This document shows positions 35,076-44,203 of a DNA stretch of 64,000 nucleotides, one piece after another. Both the position numbers and the translations under genes were made by a program. How positions within the stretch are numbered: the first letter of the stretch is position 1; the number at the start of each line of letters is the position of its first letter. Origin of the DNA: Acetomicrobium sp. UBA5826 (GTDB taxonomy: Bacteria > Synergistota > Synergistia > Synergistales > Acetomicrobiaceae); the NCBI RefSeq assembly GCF_002433005.1, contig NZ_DJHF01000009.1, positions 26,520 through 90,519 on the forward strand, given 5' to 3'. The notes under the pieces were generated by a model. It saw only the letters and a program-made list of their open reading frames with translations, made no database searches and was not told the origin of the DNA.

Positions 35076-36149
35076 TCATCTTCGTATTTGAGGGTAAGAG
35101 CCCAGGACGCGAAGCCTTTCCACCCTGGAATTCATCGTTGCGAGGGCTTCCTTTACCTTCTTGTCTTCTGCGTCTCCCTCGAAATCGACGAAAAAGAAAT
35201 ACTCAAAGGGATTTCCCGGAAGGGGGCGAGACTGGATCAGAGTGAGGTTAAGCCCTGCTCTGTACAGGGGCTCCAAAGCCTGAAATAAAGTGCCCGGCTT
35301 GTGGGATACATTAAACAATATGGATGTCTTGTTTCTCTTGGACCTGCCCTCGTAAGCATGTCCGACAAGCCAGAACCTCGTGGCGTTGTAAGGGCTATCT
35401 TCAATGCCCTCCTCTAAAATGTTAAGACCTTTCAGTTCGGCCGCCAGCTTTCCGCAGATGGCGGCGCTCTTTTGTTTCGACTTTGCGATGTTAGCCGCAT
35501 AGCTGGTGCTTGAAGTGGGTATTAGCCTCACTCCCGGCAGGTTTCTGCTAAGCCAGTTTCTGCACTGCCCAAAGGGCTGGGGGTGGGAGTAAACCTCTTC
35601 GATGTCGGAAAAAGAATTCTCACAGCTTGCCAACACCAGCCTTATGGGAAGCTGTCCCTCCCCTACAACAGATAAACTTTGATCAGCAGTGGCAAAGGCA
35701 TCTAAAGTGGCGTATACGGTGCCCTCCGTGGTGTTTTCCACGGGCACAACGCCCATTTGAGCTTTTCCCTTTGAGATGGAGCTTAAGACCTGTGCCGGAT
35801 CTTCGACGAAGACAAGATCTATTGACCTCCCCAATAGGGCAAAGGCCGCTTCGTGGGAAAAGGAGCCCTCGGGTCCCATGCAAGCGACGGCGGCAGGCCT
35901 TTGAACGGACCTGCAAAAGGATATCACCTCGCCAAAAAGCAGGCGGACGAATTTGGGATCCACATTTCTGGCCAAGCCGCAAAGCCTGTCCAGGACCTCA
36001 ATTTCCCTCAAGGGATCGTAGACAGGAGCGCCGCCTTTAACCTCGCCTATCCCTTTGGCCAAGCTAACCCGCCTTTCGAGAAGACGAAGCAACTCCTCGT
36101 CTATGGATTCGATCTCTTTCCTCAAAGCGTGAAGTTCTTGATCGGACAT
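35076..36149 (-). CDS. pheA: Bifunctional chorismate mutase/prephenate dehydratase (P-protein)
   Basis: 357 residues. The AroQ-type mutase domain occupies about 1-90 (LRKEIESIDEELLRLLERRVSLAKGIGEVKG). The dehydratase domain covers about 95-270 (MGPEGSFSHEAAF, then STSYAANIA, and the catalytic TRF in NATRFWLVG). A C-terminal ACT domain (about 280-357, TSILFNVSHKPGTLFQALEP) gives phenylalanine feedback. It makes phenylpyruvate for Phe. The ATG has GGAGG 7 bases upstream. It converges on aroKB with a 52-base gap and is read after the PilM-like gene, so Phe and Tyr branches are separately transcribed. Confidence 0.95.
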   Translation of the reverse strand: MSDQELHALRKEIESIDEELLRLLERRVSLAKGIGEVKGGAPVYDPLREIEVLDRLCGLARNVDPKFVRLLFGEVISFCRSVQRPAAVACMGPEGSFSHEAAFALLGRSIDLVFVEDPAQVLSSISKGKAQMGVVPVENTTEGTVYATLDAFATADQSLSVVGEGQLPIRLVLASCENSFSDIEEVYSHPQPFGQCRNWLSRNLPGVRLIPTSSTSYAANIAKSKQKSAAICGKLAAELKGLNILEEGIEDSPYNATRFWLVGHAYEGRSKRNKTSILFNVSHKPGTLFQALEPLYRAGLNLTLIQSRPLPGNPFEYFFFVDFEGDAEDKKVKEALATMNSRVERLRVLGSYPQIRR

Positions 36150-36180
36150 CTCCAGGCCTCCCTCTTTTCGTTTCTAGCAA

Positions 36181-37134
36181 TTATACAATATCTCTGAGGG
36201 CCAAGCCCAGCGATGCCTCCCAGCCATATCCTTTGGGCCGCTCGTGGGACGAAAAACTATCCCAGGGATTGAACAAAACCGTAACAAGGTTCAGTACAGA
36301 TTGCGACGCTGTCTTTAACGACACCCCAAATTTATCGGAGGCGACCAAAAACAAACGATCTATTTCGATCCAGGGATAAAAACCGTATAGATAATCCAAG
36401 GTAAACTTTATCTCTTTTATGAAACTTTGGATTAAATTTTCGGAGGCCGTTTTTCGTCCTACCATAACGGGCCTGTAAAATATGTCATTTCCTCTGTAAT
36501 TCAATGAGATCATGGAAATCGAGTCACCGGGAAACAAACACAACGTTCCTCTGTCAAAAGACGAATCGCGGCGCCTTGCGCTTTCAACATGAAAACCTAC
36601 CGTTCTCGTTAGGGCCAGACTAACGGGCTCCAAAGCGGAGGGCAAAAAACCCGCTTTCATGGCAGCTTCCATAATTTTATCCACAAGGTCCTTTCCGGAG
36701 GCAGCGACAAGATATTTTTTAAATGATCCCTTCTCATCTATGCCATTACAGCGAGGAAAGTCAATTTCCACTGTATCATAATAGGCCTTTTCGCCGGAAA
36801 TAGGAAAAAGATCTTCCAATTGCCAGTAAAGGGATTTTTTTACGTCCTCAAAGTCCATATCCCCTGGAAAGTCGGCAAACCCGATATGGCTATCCCTTAT
36901 AGGAATGCCAAAGGCCGCTTTTATCTTTCCAAAGCGGCCTATCTTCAGCTTTAATTTTCTAAGTGCTGCATACAATAAATCCGTGTCTCTAATGCTTTCC
37001 GTCTTTATTGTTTTTTGAGAAAGGTAGACCTTGATATGAGCGTTGCATTTTATGGATCTGCCTTCCCTTTCAAGCTCCACGTAGCGAAGTCCTTCTCCTG
37101 TTATGGATATGCCGCGGCGTAGATTCCTTTTCAT
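36181..37134 (-). CDS. Orphan PilM-like actin-fold protein
   Basis: 317 residues. Its end, GYGWEASLGLALRDIV, mirrors EYGWEAAIGLAVRD of the pilus operon PilM at 44798-45736, and the body keeps the FtsA/PilM layout (short beta segments, SLYWQLEDLFPI, DYLYGFYP). Sequence similarity otherwise is low. PilM scaffolds the inner-membrane pilus complex in the cytoplasm, but here no PilN, PilO or secretin gene adjoins. The ATG at 37134 is favoured over an upstream GTG; GGAAGTGA precedes it. It lies 31 bases upstream of pheA on the same strand. The role is unknown; a second secretion-type machine elsewhere is possible. Confidence 0.7.
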   Translation of the reverse strand: MKRNLRRGISITGEGLRYVELEREGRSIKCNAHIKVYLSQKTIKTESIRDTDLLYAALRKLKLKIGRFGKIKAAFGIPIRDSHIGFADFPGDMDFEDVKKSLYWQLEDLFPISGEKAYYDTVEIDFPRCNGIDEKGSFKKYLVAASGKDLVDKIMEAAMKAGFLPSALEPVSLALTRTVGFHVESARRRDSSFDRGTLCLFPGDSISMISLNYRGNDIFYRPVMVGRKTASENLIQSFIKEIKFTLDYLYGFYPWIEIDRLFLVASDKFGVSLKTASQSVLNLVTVLFNPWDSFSSHERPKGYGWEASLGLALRDIV

Positions 37135-37258
37135 AAGATCACTTCCGTTCGTATATGCTGGATCGATAATAACACCATACGGCAAATTTAGGCACCAGGA
37201 TTAGGTATACTTTATATGAATGTATTTCTTAGCAGGCTCCTTTCTGTGGTTCCGTAAT

Positions 37259-37633
37259 TCATATCTTTATCCTGCAGTGCTTCTCCAGCGCCAAAAGGTA
37301 ATCCCTAAGTTCGCGGAAATCTTCGTGGAAGGCGGTTATTCCGTAACGTTCAAATTGATAGTAACAATCTCTTTCGAGGGAATTGATCAGCCAAAGGATT
37401 TGCCGTCCGAGGTCCAGAACGTAGCTGTCGCCTTCATCGTAGGCCCAGTATTTCGTCAAGACGTCCGAAGCGTTTAACTTTATCAGGCCATCGACGAATT
37501 CATCCAATGTTATCTCGTCCGTATTCAGACGGTACAAAAGCCTTAGGGCTCCTTTCCCGATGCGGACGACCTCTTGAAGAAAGCCGCCTTCATATTTCTC
37601 GTTACTTTCGGGGATACCTTTTACGTCTGCCAT
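37259..37633 (-). CDS. Conserved-looking hypothetical protein downstream of mrp
   Basis: 124 residues, acidic and largely helical, with no membrane segment or signal and no motif I recognise. It begins with an ATG 6 bases after the mrp stop, with AAGAAGTGA upstream, so it is almost certainly co-transcribed with mrp. It contains two cysteines (RDCYYQ and KHCRIKI), not arranged as a cluster site. Confidence 0.65.
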   Translation of the reverse strand: MADVKGIPESNEKYEGGFLQEVVRIGKGALRLLYRLNTDEITLDEFVDGLIKLNASDVLTKYWAYDEGDSYVLDLGRQILWLINSLERDCYYQFERYGITAFHEDFRELRDYLLALEKHCRIKI

Positions 37634-37639
37634 GGGACA

Positions 37640-38527
37640 TCACTTCTTTTTGAGGGATGCCGTTAATTTTGATGCTATATCGTCTAAGGTCCGAGCAAAA
37701 GCGGAATCGGGTTTCTTGTCCACAAGAGGAACGCCGTCATCAACGCACTGACCCATATCGAGCTCGATGGGTATATCGCCCAGGAAGGGAATGTTCATTA
37801 AACGAGCCAACTTTTCGCCCTCGCCTTTTCCGAAGGGATACATCTTTTCTCCGCAGGCGGGGCACTTGAGCGAACTCATATTTTCCACGAGACCCAGGAG
37901 AGGTATATCGAGCTCCTTTGCAGCACTTATAGCCCGCGAGCATACCATGGCAGAGACCCCCTGCGGGGTGGTAACGACGAGCATTCCGTCCAGCTCAGGT
38001 ATAGATCTCATCACTGTTTGAACCTCATCTCCCGTGCCCGGAGGGAGGTCCACAAGCAGAAAGTCGGCCGTTCCCCAATTTACAGATGCTATGAGCTGCC
38101 TTATAGCGCGCATCTTGTGAGCACCCTTCCACATTATGGGTTGCTCCTGCGTAGCCCACATGGAGGCCACGGAAACGACCTTTATGCCCTTTAATGAAGT
38201 CAAGGGATTGAGACGGAGATCGTGATGTCCGGGATGATCGTGTTCGCTTACGACATCCATCCTTCCCAGCAAACCCAAGGCCCTCGGAACGGCGGGACCG
38301 TGAAGGTCGGCATCAAAGATGCAGACTTCATAGCCCCTCCTCTTCAAGGCCGAGGCCAAATTAACGGTTACTACGGTCTTTCCAACACCGCCTTTGCCGC
38401 TTAATATGGCAATTTTGTGCTTGATGTCCTTTAAAGCCATTGCCAGAGGTCCTTTGGTCCTGAGCGCCTCCTCTCTGATCCTCGCTTTCATGGCTTCGAA
38501 TTGTTCTCTTTCAAGGTTAACGTTCAC
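37640..38527 (-). CDS. mrp: Mrp/NBP35 family P-loop ATPase (iron-sulfur carrier)
   Basis: 295 residues. The deviant Walker A GKGGVGKTVVTVNLA is near residue 45, followed by DADLHGPAVPRALG and LLVDLPPGTGDE. A CPAC motif (about 222-225, KCPACGEKMYPFG) is the site where a bridging 4Fe-4S cluster binds in the dimer. Family members deliver clusters to target proteins in the cytosol. The start is GTG with GAGGTGAG 7 bases upstream. It follows two ferredoxin-type DUF362 genes by 13 bases, which makes them plausible clients. Confidence 0.92.
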   Translation of the reverse strand: MNVNLEREQFEAMKARIREEALRTKGPLAMALKDIKHKIAILSGKGGVGKTVVTVNLASALKRRGYEVCIFDADLHGPAVPRALGLLGRMDVVSEHDHPGHHDLRLNPLTSLKGIKVVSVASMWATQEQPIMWKGAHKMRAIRQLIASVNWGTADFLLVDLPPGTGDEVQTVMRSIPELDGMLVVTTPQGVSAMVCSRAISAAKELDIPLLGLVENMSSLKCPACGEKMYPFGKGEGEKLARLMNIPFLGDIPIELDMGQCVDDGVPLVDKKPDSAFARTLDDIASKLTASLKKK

Positions 38528-38540
38528 GATTTAACTCACC

Positions 38541-39650
38541 TCACATCCAACAGGTTTCAAAGTCGGCGCTCCCAAGCCCCATTCTTTCCGCATATAAAAG
38601 CATATCTTGAGGCTTCATCCCCGTTATCTTAAAAAGCTTCTCCTCCGAAGGGCTTAATGCCTCACACTCTTCGGCGATCGAGCCCCTTATGCCAAAGGCC
38701 TCGTCTATCAATTGGATAGAGGCGAAATCTAAAGCAACGGGATCGAAGGACATTAAAATGCCTTGATCCGAAATGAAGGGAACGTCCGAAAGGGGATAAC
38801 AGTCAGGATAGGGAGATACGTCCATTAAAATATTTACGTAAAAGACCTTTCCCTGGAGGGCGATATCGACGGCCCAGGCCGCATCGACTGTTCGCTTTTG
38901 AAAACGTCGGGCTGAATCTCTATCAACAACTACTGCACCCGTCGGACAGGAGGCCGTGCAGTAATAAGCGCAACCTCTGCAGGCTTTTTCTTCGAGCCGA
39001 GGCCAACCCCCCTCCACCTGTACCGCACCATGCGGGCAGTGTATCACACATTGGCCGCATCCGTCGCAACGATCTTCGATAAAAATAGGGCGCAAGGGAG
39101 CATGGATCCTCTCCTTTCCCTTCGAAGACGAACAACCGACACCACAGGAAACTAGCGCCCCCGACAAGCCAGCAAAGGGGTGGGCCGTAACGTGAGATAT
39201 TACGATGAGAGCTTGAGACTCGGCTACGGCCCTTGCTACTTCTACGCCGCCCAGTTCTTCGCCTTCGAGGGGGATCAACAGATCTTCTTCTCCCGTATAT
39301 CCGTCGGCCAACATTGGCTTTCTGCCCAGGCTCGTCACGTCAAAACCGTGCAAGGCTGCTGCCTCAAGCCACCTGCTGCCCACCTCCGAGGCCTTTGAAC
39401 CCATGCTCAAGGTATCGACTAACAGCGGTTGTCCTCCCAGGGAGTAAACCGCGTCGACAACTGCCTTGACGAGCAATGGCCTTATGTGATTAAGGTTTTC
39501 CCTCTCTCCTACCTCGAATTTGACGGCAATCAGCTCGCCCGGAGAAAACATATCCCGAAGTTCGCTTCGTTTTAAAGCCTCGCCGAAGCGCTTTATCAAG
39601 TTCGAGGAGTTGCATCGCTCCCTTGCGCCCACAAAATTCACGACAGACAT
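38541..39650 (-). CDS. DUF362 protein with two 4Fe-4S ferredoxin motifs (shorter paralogue)
   Basis: 369 residues. An N-terminal DUF362 half (AVKFEVGERENLNHIRPLLV, then SHVTAHPFAGLSGALVSCGVG) is followed by a dicluster insert with CDGCGQCVIHCP and CRGCAYYCTASCP at about 190-235, then the C-terminal DUF362 half. DUF362 proteins are soluble iron-sulfur proteins of unsettled function, often seen in anaerobes. The ATG is 4 bases after the stop of its paralogue, with AAAGGA upstream. It precedes mrp in a likely operon. Confidence 0.88.
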   Translation of the reverse strand: MSVVNFVGARERCNSSNLIKRFGEALKRSELRDMFSPGELIAVKFEVGERENLNHIRPLLVKAVVDAVYSLGGQPLLVDTLSMGSKASEVGSRWLEAAALHGFDVTSLGRKPMLADGYTGEEDLLIPLEGEELGGVEVARAVAESQALIVISHVTAHPFAGLSGALVSCGVGCSSSKGKERIHAPLRPIFIEDRCDGCGQCVIHCPHGAVQVEGGWPRLEEKACRGCAYYCTASCPTGAVVVDRDSARRFQKRTVDAAWAVDIALQGKVFYVNILMDVSPYPDCYPLSDVPFISDQGILMSFDPVALDFASIQLIDEAFGIRGSIAEECEALSPSEEKLFKITGMKPQDMLLYAERMGLGSADFETCWM

Positions 39651-39654
39651 GTGG

Positions 39655-41076
39655 TTAGTCCTTTCCTACAGCGTCAGCCCATTCCTTGACGGGAAGTTTC
39701 TTCAGATATTCCTTCCTGTCGCCTGCCTTGAACTCCTCATGGCTCGGCTTTTCCTCGAAGGGAACTCTCCTATAAGGAGCAGCCTCGAGGACGAAATCGC
39801 GCTTCTTCCACATCTCTCTCTGGATGAGGGTCGTAGGCGTCGGCCTGATCTGCCACTTTGCAATGTGCTCTTCGTTATAAGGAGGCGTATAGGTTACGAT
39901 CTCATATTCCATATTGCCCAATCCGTTTTTAACGCCTGTGGTAAGCTGGTACCTTGGAGAGGTGCCCTGGGTTATCGCAAACTTGTCTTGGCCCTGCTTA
40001 TAACCGCCCTCCACGCTTTCCAAGGCCTTGTTGGCACCGCCTGGATAGGCCGGAGCGGCATCTATCATGTCAAGTATGGCGGCATCTATGGCAACGGGAT
40101 CTTTGGAGGCGAACACGCCGATGTCTGGTACCACGGGAAGCGCAGCCCAGGGAATGCAGTCGCAGTTGGGATCCACGTCTATACAGTAGGCCATATGTCC
40201 GACCTTGCCCTCCTCAAAGGTGAGCATGACGCCTTTGGCCGCATCTGCCATGGCTATCTGCGCATAGGGGAAGTAATCGGGGATAAAGACCATGCACTCA
40301 TGCCCCGTGAACATGCACGTTATCTGACAGGAGTAGCAAAGCCAGCACTTTTCCGCGTCGAAGTGATGTCCCTTTTCGTCGATGTGATATGCTCCTCTTG
40401 GGCAGGAGTCCTCGCACAGTTTATGGAAGGGACAATCCAGGCCCAGGCATTTCTCGGGATATCTTGCGGGCCATCCCAGGAAGTCCTCGGGGCTTCCCCA
40501 GTGGGCTAAATGTTCATGGTACTTGCCCCGTTTGGACTGACCGCCTATGCCAATGTTCTTGATGCATCCGCCGTAAGAAGCAACGGGGTGCCCCTTTGCG
40601 TGGGCCAGGTTTATCATGGCGTCAGCATGCGCTATGGCCGCAGCGACGTACGCCTCTTTGAGTAGGACGCCCGTCGGAACCTCCACCCTAACGTCGTCGT
40701 CTCCTGAAAAGCCGTCTGCCACTACGACGGGACAGCCCATGGAGGCCTCGGTAAATCCGTGTCTTGCGGCGGTCTCAAGCGCGAGGTTTCCGATAAACCT
40801 CGAGCTGTAGGGTTGATAGGTAAGCGTAGTAGTGTCGCAAACGAAAGGTCTTCCTCCGCAGGCCTTGACTTCCTCGACTATTGCGGCAACCAACTCGGGA
40901 CGCAAGCACCTTGTCCTGTTCCATTCGCCGAAGTGTATCTTTATAGCTACGCTGTCTCCTTTTTCGATGCATTCGTTTAGCTTGGCTTCGTAGAAGAGAT
41001 CTTTGGCCTTCGGAACAAGGGATTCTACCCAGTTTGTCGCGTTGGCATTGGCAAACCACACCTTTTGTTTTGCCAT
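39655..41076 (-). CDS. DUF362 protein with ferredoxin-like cysteine clusters (longer paralogue)
   Basis: 473 residues. It has DUF362 landmarks (AIKIHFGEWNRTRCLRPELVA, then NLAHAKGHPVASYGGCIKNIGIG) and two cysteine groups (CLGLDCPFHKLCEDSCP and CWLCYSCQITC) at about 205-255. The C-terminal 90 residues, after the DUF362 core, are specific to this copy and rich in charged residues. The ATG at 41076 follows GGGGGG by 7 bases; an in-frame TTG two codons earlier is less likely. It heads the run DUF362-DUF362-mrp-hypothetical. Confidence 0.87.
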   Translation of the reverse strand: MAKQKVWFANANATNWVESLVPKAKDLFYEAKLNECIEKGDSVAIKIHFGEWNRTRCLRPELVAAIVEEVKACGGRPFVCDTTTLTYQPYSSRFIGNLALETAARHGFTEASMGCPVVVADGFSGDDDVRVEVPTGVLLKEAYVAAAIAHADAMINLAHAKGHPVASYGGCIKNIGIGGQSKRGKYHEHLAHWGSPEDFLGWPARYPEKCLGLDCPFHKLCEDSCPRGAYHIDEKGHHFDAEKCWLCYSCQITCMFTGHECMVFIPDYFPYAQIAMADAAKGVMLTFEEGKVGHMAYCIDVDPNCDCIPWAALPVVPDIGVFASKDPVAIDAAILDMIDAAPAYPGGANKALESVEGGYKQGQDKFAITQGTSPRYQLTTGVKNGLGNMEYEIVTYTPPYNEEHIAKWQIRPTPTTLIQREMWKKRDFVLEAAPYRRVPFEEKPSHEEFKAGDRKEYLKKLPVKEWADAVGKD

Positions 41077-41238
41077 TTCCAATCCCCCCTCAGAAAAGGC
41101 ATAAAAATGTAATTTCTGTTTATTTATTTTAACACCAATTTATATCCAGGTAAACTATGATACTGGCAAAAGAACGATGCGGTCTTATGCAGCCATTTCA
41201 TTTGGATACCAATTGTCATTACAAAGCCTTTAGATACG

Positions 41239-41271
41239 AAAAGGCCCCTGCCTATCGGCAATGGGCCTCTT
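41239..41271 (-). terminator. Terminator of the type IV pilus operon
   Basis: On the minus strand AGGCCC, an inner TGCC-GGCA pair, and GGGCCT form a stem followed by TTTTCGTA. It lies 30-65 bases past the pilQ stop at 41303. Confidence 0.7.
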
Positions 41272-41302
41272 GCAAACAACCTGCCTCCTCAAAGGTGCAA
41301 CG

Positions 41303-43075
41303 TCACTTTTTTACGGCACCCGGGCTCAAGCTTCCAAGCTCGCCCACCTCTATGGAGGTATCAGGAACATCCAGTATGTAGGGAACCACCACGGTTACGA
41401 CTTCCGATTCTTCGTCCCTCTTTACGCGGGTCTTGAATATCTCCCCCAGCAGAGGAATATCGGACAGCACAGGAATTCTGGAAACCGTATCGGTCTTTCT
41501 CCTGTCAAACAAGCCGCCTATGACGAAGGGTTCTCCGTTTCTTACCCTCACCATGGTGGTCACTTCACGGGAGCTGGTGACGGGAACTTCCTCCCCCATT
41601 CCTCCCGACCTCCACTCCACCACTTCGCCGGTCGAGATGGCAACGTTTATGGTAACCGTGTCGTCCCTGCCTACAATAGGAGTAAAATCGAGCTTAGGGC
41701 CGACTCGCTCCTCACTGTATACGGGATTCCCGGCATCGTCGCGTTCGGAAATGTATTTGATGTTCGTGGTCAAGGCGATGGATGCCTTCTGCCCGTCGAC
41801 GGTAACGACCGAAGGGCTTGCTAGTATATCTGCCTTGTTGGATTCGACCAGATTCCTTATGCCGACATCCAAAAGCCTGAGCGTGCCGTCGGTTATGTCA
41901 ACGAGGTCCACGTCCTGAGGCGAGGTTGGCCTGTCGTCGTCGGGATCGAACTTGTCGGGTTCGCTCGCATGAACATAGCCTATGGCACCGCCGCCTGCTC
42001 CGTAGGAAAACCACCAGTGCTTGTAGACGGCATCTACGATGCTCTCCAGTTCCTTCCTGCCGGTGTCCCTGACCTCTATGAGGCGCGCCTGAAGCATGAC
42101 CTGACGTCCGGGATGGTCGATCCTTTGAAGCAGTTGTTCAACGTCCCTCAAATTGTCGGGCCTTCCCGTCACATACACCGTCCGAAGCCTCTCGTCCACA
42201 GCTACGTTGGTTATCCCGACAAGGCTCTGGAGGATAGCGGGCACCTGCTTAGGATCGGCATAAGCTATCTTGAAGGACTTCGTCTGCTCCATCCCCAGCG
42301 ATTTGCCCAGGTTTTCCGGGGTCCCAAACAAAATAGTATTTCCCATCATGGCGTAATTCAAGTTGTTAATACGCATTACATAGGCCAAAACTTCTCTCAA
42401 GGGCGCATCCTTTACGCTTAAAGTCATCGTAGTAGGCGGCACTGAAGGGTCTATTATGATGTTTATGCCCATGAACTTGGCGAGCATCCTCAAGACGTCT
42501 TTGAGCTCGGTGTCCCTAAGTTCGAGGGTCACTGGGGTGGAGAGGGACATAGGATCCATGGGCCCCGTTTTAAGCGAGAGAGGGGGTGTTTCATCGACTT
42601 TCTTCGGCGGCTCCTCAGGGGCTTTGACGCCTTGCTTTACAATATGTATCTTGTAAAGGGGGGCAGGCTCAGTTCCCTTTATCTCCTTTATTTCAAGAGG
42701 CTCTGTGGTAAAAAGACGCATTTCGAGGCCGCCTTCGACGTTTTGTACTTCTATGCCGCTCAAAAGGGGAAAGCTGTAGCTTCTGGACCACTTCTGTGCA
42801 GGGATATAGGCATCCTCGAAAAAGAAGACCATTTCCCCCGGATTGTTGAACAAAAGCTGAGGGAGCGGCAATTTCGTCCCCTTCACCTCCACTAGCAAGA
42901 GATTTGAACCCACCTGATGTACCATGACCCCACCGAATAAAGGAGCATCCGGCGGTATCTGAACCGGCGACGTACTGCCCGTTTGCGCCATCGCCTTCCC
43001 GCCCGTAAAAGAGCAGAGGGCGAAACATAAAAACACCACGACGAGCATAAAGCCGACCTCTTTAGTCTTTCTCAT
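41303..43075 (-). CDS. pilQ: Type IV pilus secretin (PilQ)
   Basis: 590 residues. A signal peptide precedes a short AMIN-like N domain. Next come the secretin/TonB short N-terminal region (VTLELRDTELKDVLRMLAKFMGINIIIDPSV), an N1/NolW segment (YVTGRPDNLRDVEQLL) and the secretin core ending IPVLSDIPLLGEIFKTRVKRDEESEVVTVVVPYIL. It forms the outer-membrane ring through which the pilus passes, so the cell has an outer membrane. The ATG at 43075 overlaps the pilP stop (ATGA). It is the last gene of the pilus operon. Confidence 0.93.
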   Translation of the reverse strand: MRKTKEVGFMLVVVFLCFALCSFTGGKAMAQTGSTSPVQIPPDAPLFGGVMVHQVGSNLLLVEVKGTKLPLPQLLFNNPGEMVFFFEDAYIPAQKWSRSYSFPLLSGIEVQNVEGGLEMRLFTTEPLEIKEIKGTEPAPLYKIHIVKQGVKAPEEPPKKVDETPPLSLKTGPMDPMSLSTPVTLELRDTELKDVLRMLAKFMGINIIIDPSVPPTTMTLSVKDAPLREVLAYVMRINNLNYAMMGNTILFGTPENLGKSLGMEQTKSFKIAYADPKQVPAILQSLVGITNVAVDERLRTVYVTGRPDNLRDVEQLLQRIDHPGRQVMLQARLIEVRDTGRKELESIVDAVYKHWWFSYGAGGGAIGYVHASEPDKFDPDDDRPTSPQDVDLVDITDGTLRLLDVGIRNLVESNKADILASPSVVTVDGQKASIALTTNIKYISERDDAGNPVYSEERVGPKLDFTPIVGRDDTVTINVAISTGEVVEWRSGGMGEEVPVTSSREVTTMVRVRNGEPFVIGGLFDRRKTDTVSRIPVLSDIPLLGEIFKTRVKRDEESEVVTVVVPYILDVPDTSIEVGELGSLSPGAVKK

Positions 43076-43686
43076 AGCACATCCATCCCTAATTCCATTT
43101 TCGTTCCTGCCCATAATACCACCACCTTCGTCTGGGTAATGCTCACTACCCTGCCCCGTCCGTCTCCGAACCTGTAACCCGGCGAGACTACAAGGCCGTC
43201 ACCTTCGCCCTCGATGTTCATCAGTGCCATCGGCCTTTTATCCAATATCATGATGGCGCGAACTTCCATGTAGGGAGGCAAATACACTTGCTCCACCGCC
43301 AAAGAAGGAGCCATGTCACTTTGTACGGCCTCCTTTGCCACCGCCTCCTGCACTATCGGCATCGGAGGCTCGTTAAAGGCATACCTGCCCAGCGCCGAAG
43401 CCATGTAGGAAGCCTCTCTGTTTCCGGTACGCACTTGCGCAACCTCCTCGAACCCCTTAGCAAGCTCCGCGTACTTCTGGTCCTGCTCAGCCGCAGGCTT
43501 AAGGAGCGGCGCCTCAACAGGGGGTATGCGGGAGATGGTGACGATCTGCATGTAAAGGTATATCGACCATCCGATGCTGGCTACAAGCAAGACGGCCAAA
43601 AGGATCCGCAGGAAACGGGCGCTCCCGCCCCCGTAAAGAAGCCCCTGCCACAACGAAGATAAAGCATCTCTCCAGGATTCTCCCAT
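43072..43686 (-). CDS. pilP: PilP-like pilus assembly protein
   Basis: 204 residues: one N-terminal membrane helix (FLRILLAVLLVASIGWSIYLYM), a low-complexity linker, and a C-terminal beta domain (MEVRAIMILDKRPMALMNIEG ... PGYRFGDGRGRVVSITQTKVVV) that matches the PilP/GspC homology region linking the inner-membrane complex to the secretin. Typical PilP is a lipoprotein; this one has a helix instead, as in GspC. Position between pilO and pilQ supports the call. Confidence 0.75.
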   Translation of the reverse strand: MGESWRDALSSLWQGLLYGGGSARFLRILLAVLLVASIGWSIYLYMQIVTISRIPPVEAPLLKPAAEQDQKYAELAKGFEEVAQVRTGNREASYMASALGRYAFNEPPMPIVQEAVAKEAVQSDMAPSLAVEQVYLPPYMEVRAIMILDKRPMALMNIEGEGDGLVVSPGYRFGDGRGRVVSITQTKVVVLWAGTKMELGMDVL

Positions 43687-43693
43687 GTCCTTC

Positions 43694-44203
43694 TCACTTC
43701 CCTCGCATTATGGTCTCTACAGACATATCGGCGCTCACAGGCCCGCTGCCATTTCCGGTAACGCGCAGGGAAGAAAGGCACACGATCATCTTGTTGTCAC
43801 GCATCTCGGAAACGGCATCGAGCAATCTGTAGTAATCGCCCTCGCATGTCACCTGGACGCCCGTCCTGTCAGGAGCCGAAGGTTTCCTGACCGGGTTTAC
43901 CTTGATTATCTTAAGTTCGTTTCCCGCCATGATCCTCTCGAGAGAGGCAAAAAAGGCCACGTTATCAGCCGGAAAGGAAAACTGAAATGCCTCCACTTTC
44001 TGCAGTATGTCCCGATAGGAGTCGAGCAGAGCGTATTTTCGCGAAACCGCCCCCTTTAAGGTGAATTCCTGCTTGGAGAGGTCTTCTATAGATTTCCTTT
44101 CGGCCATGATGCTTGCGCTCATGGAATGCTGGGTCCACAAAAACCCTCCAACGATAAGGCAAAAAACAAAAATTATGAGTGTTTTTTTAACGTTTATCTT
44201 CAT
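43694..44203 (-). CDS. pilO: PilO-like pilus assembly protein
   Basis: 169 residues: an N-terminal membrane helix (TLIIFVFCLIVGGFLW), a coiled coil, then a ferredoxin-like periplasmic fold. The ATG at 44203 has AAGGAG 9 bases upstream and lies inside the pilN end (17-base overlap). It forms a heterodimer with PilN in the periplasm. Identified mainly by size, topology and place in the M-N-O-P-Q order. Confidence 0.75.
   Translation of the reverse strand: MKINVKKTLIIFVFCLIVGGFLWTQHSMSASIMAERKSIEDLSKQEFTLKGAVSRKYALLDSYRDILQKVEAFQFSFPADNVAFFASLERIMAGNELKIIKVNPVRKPSAPDRTGVQVTCEGDYYRLLDAVSEMRDNKMIVCLSSLRVTGNGSGPVSADMSVETIMRGK

Noticed and set aside
39520..40509. 329-codon plus-strand open frame
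   Set aside because: It is antisense to two well-supported DUF362 genes, has no recognisable motif, and comes from the GC-rich codon pattern of the opposite strand.
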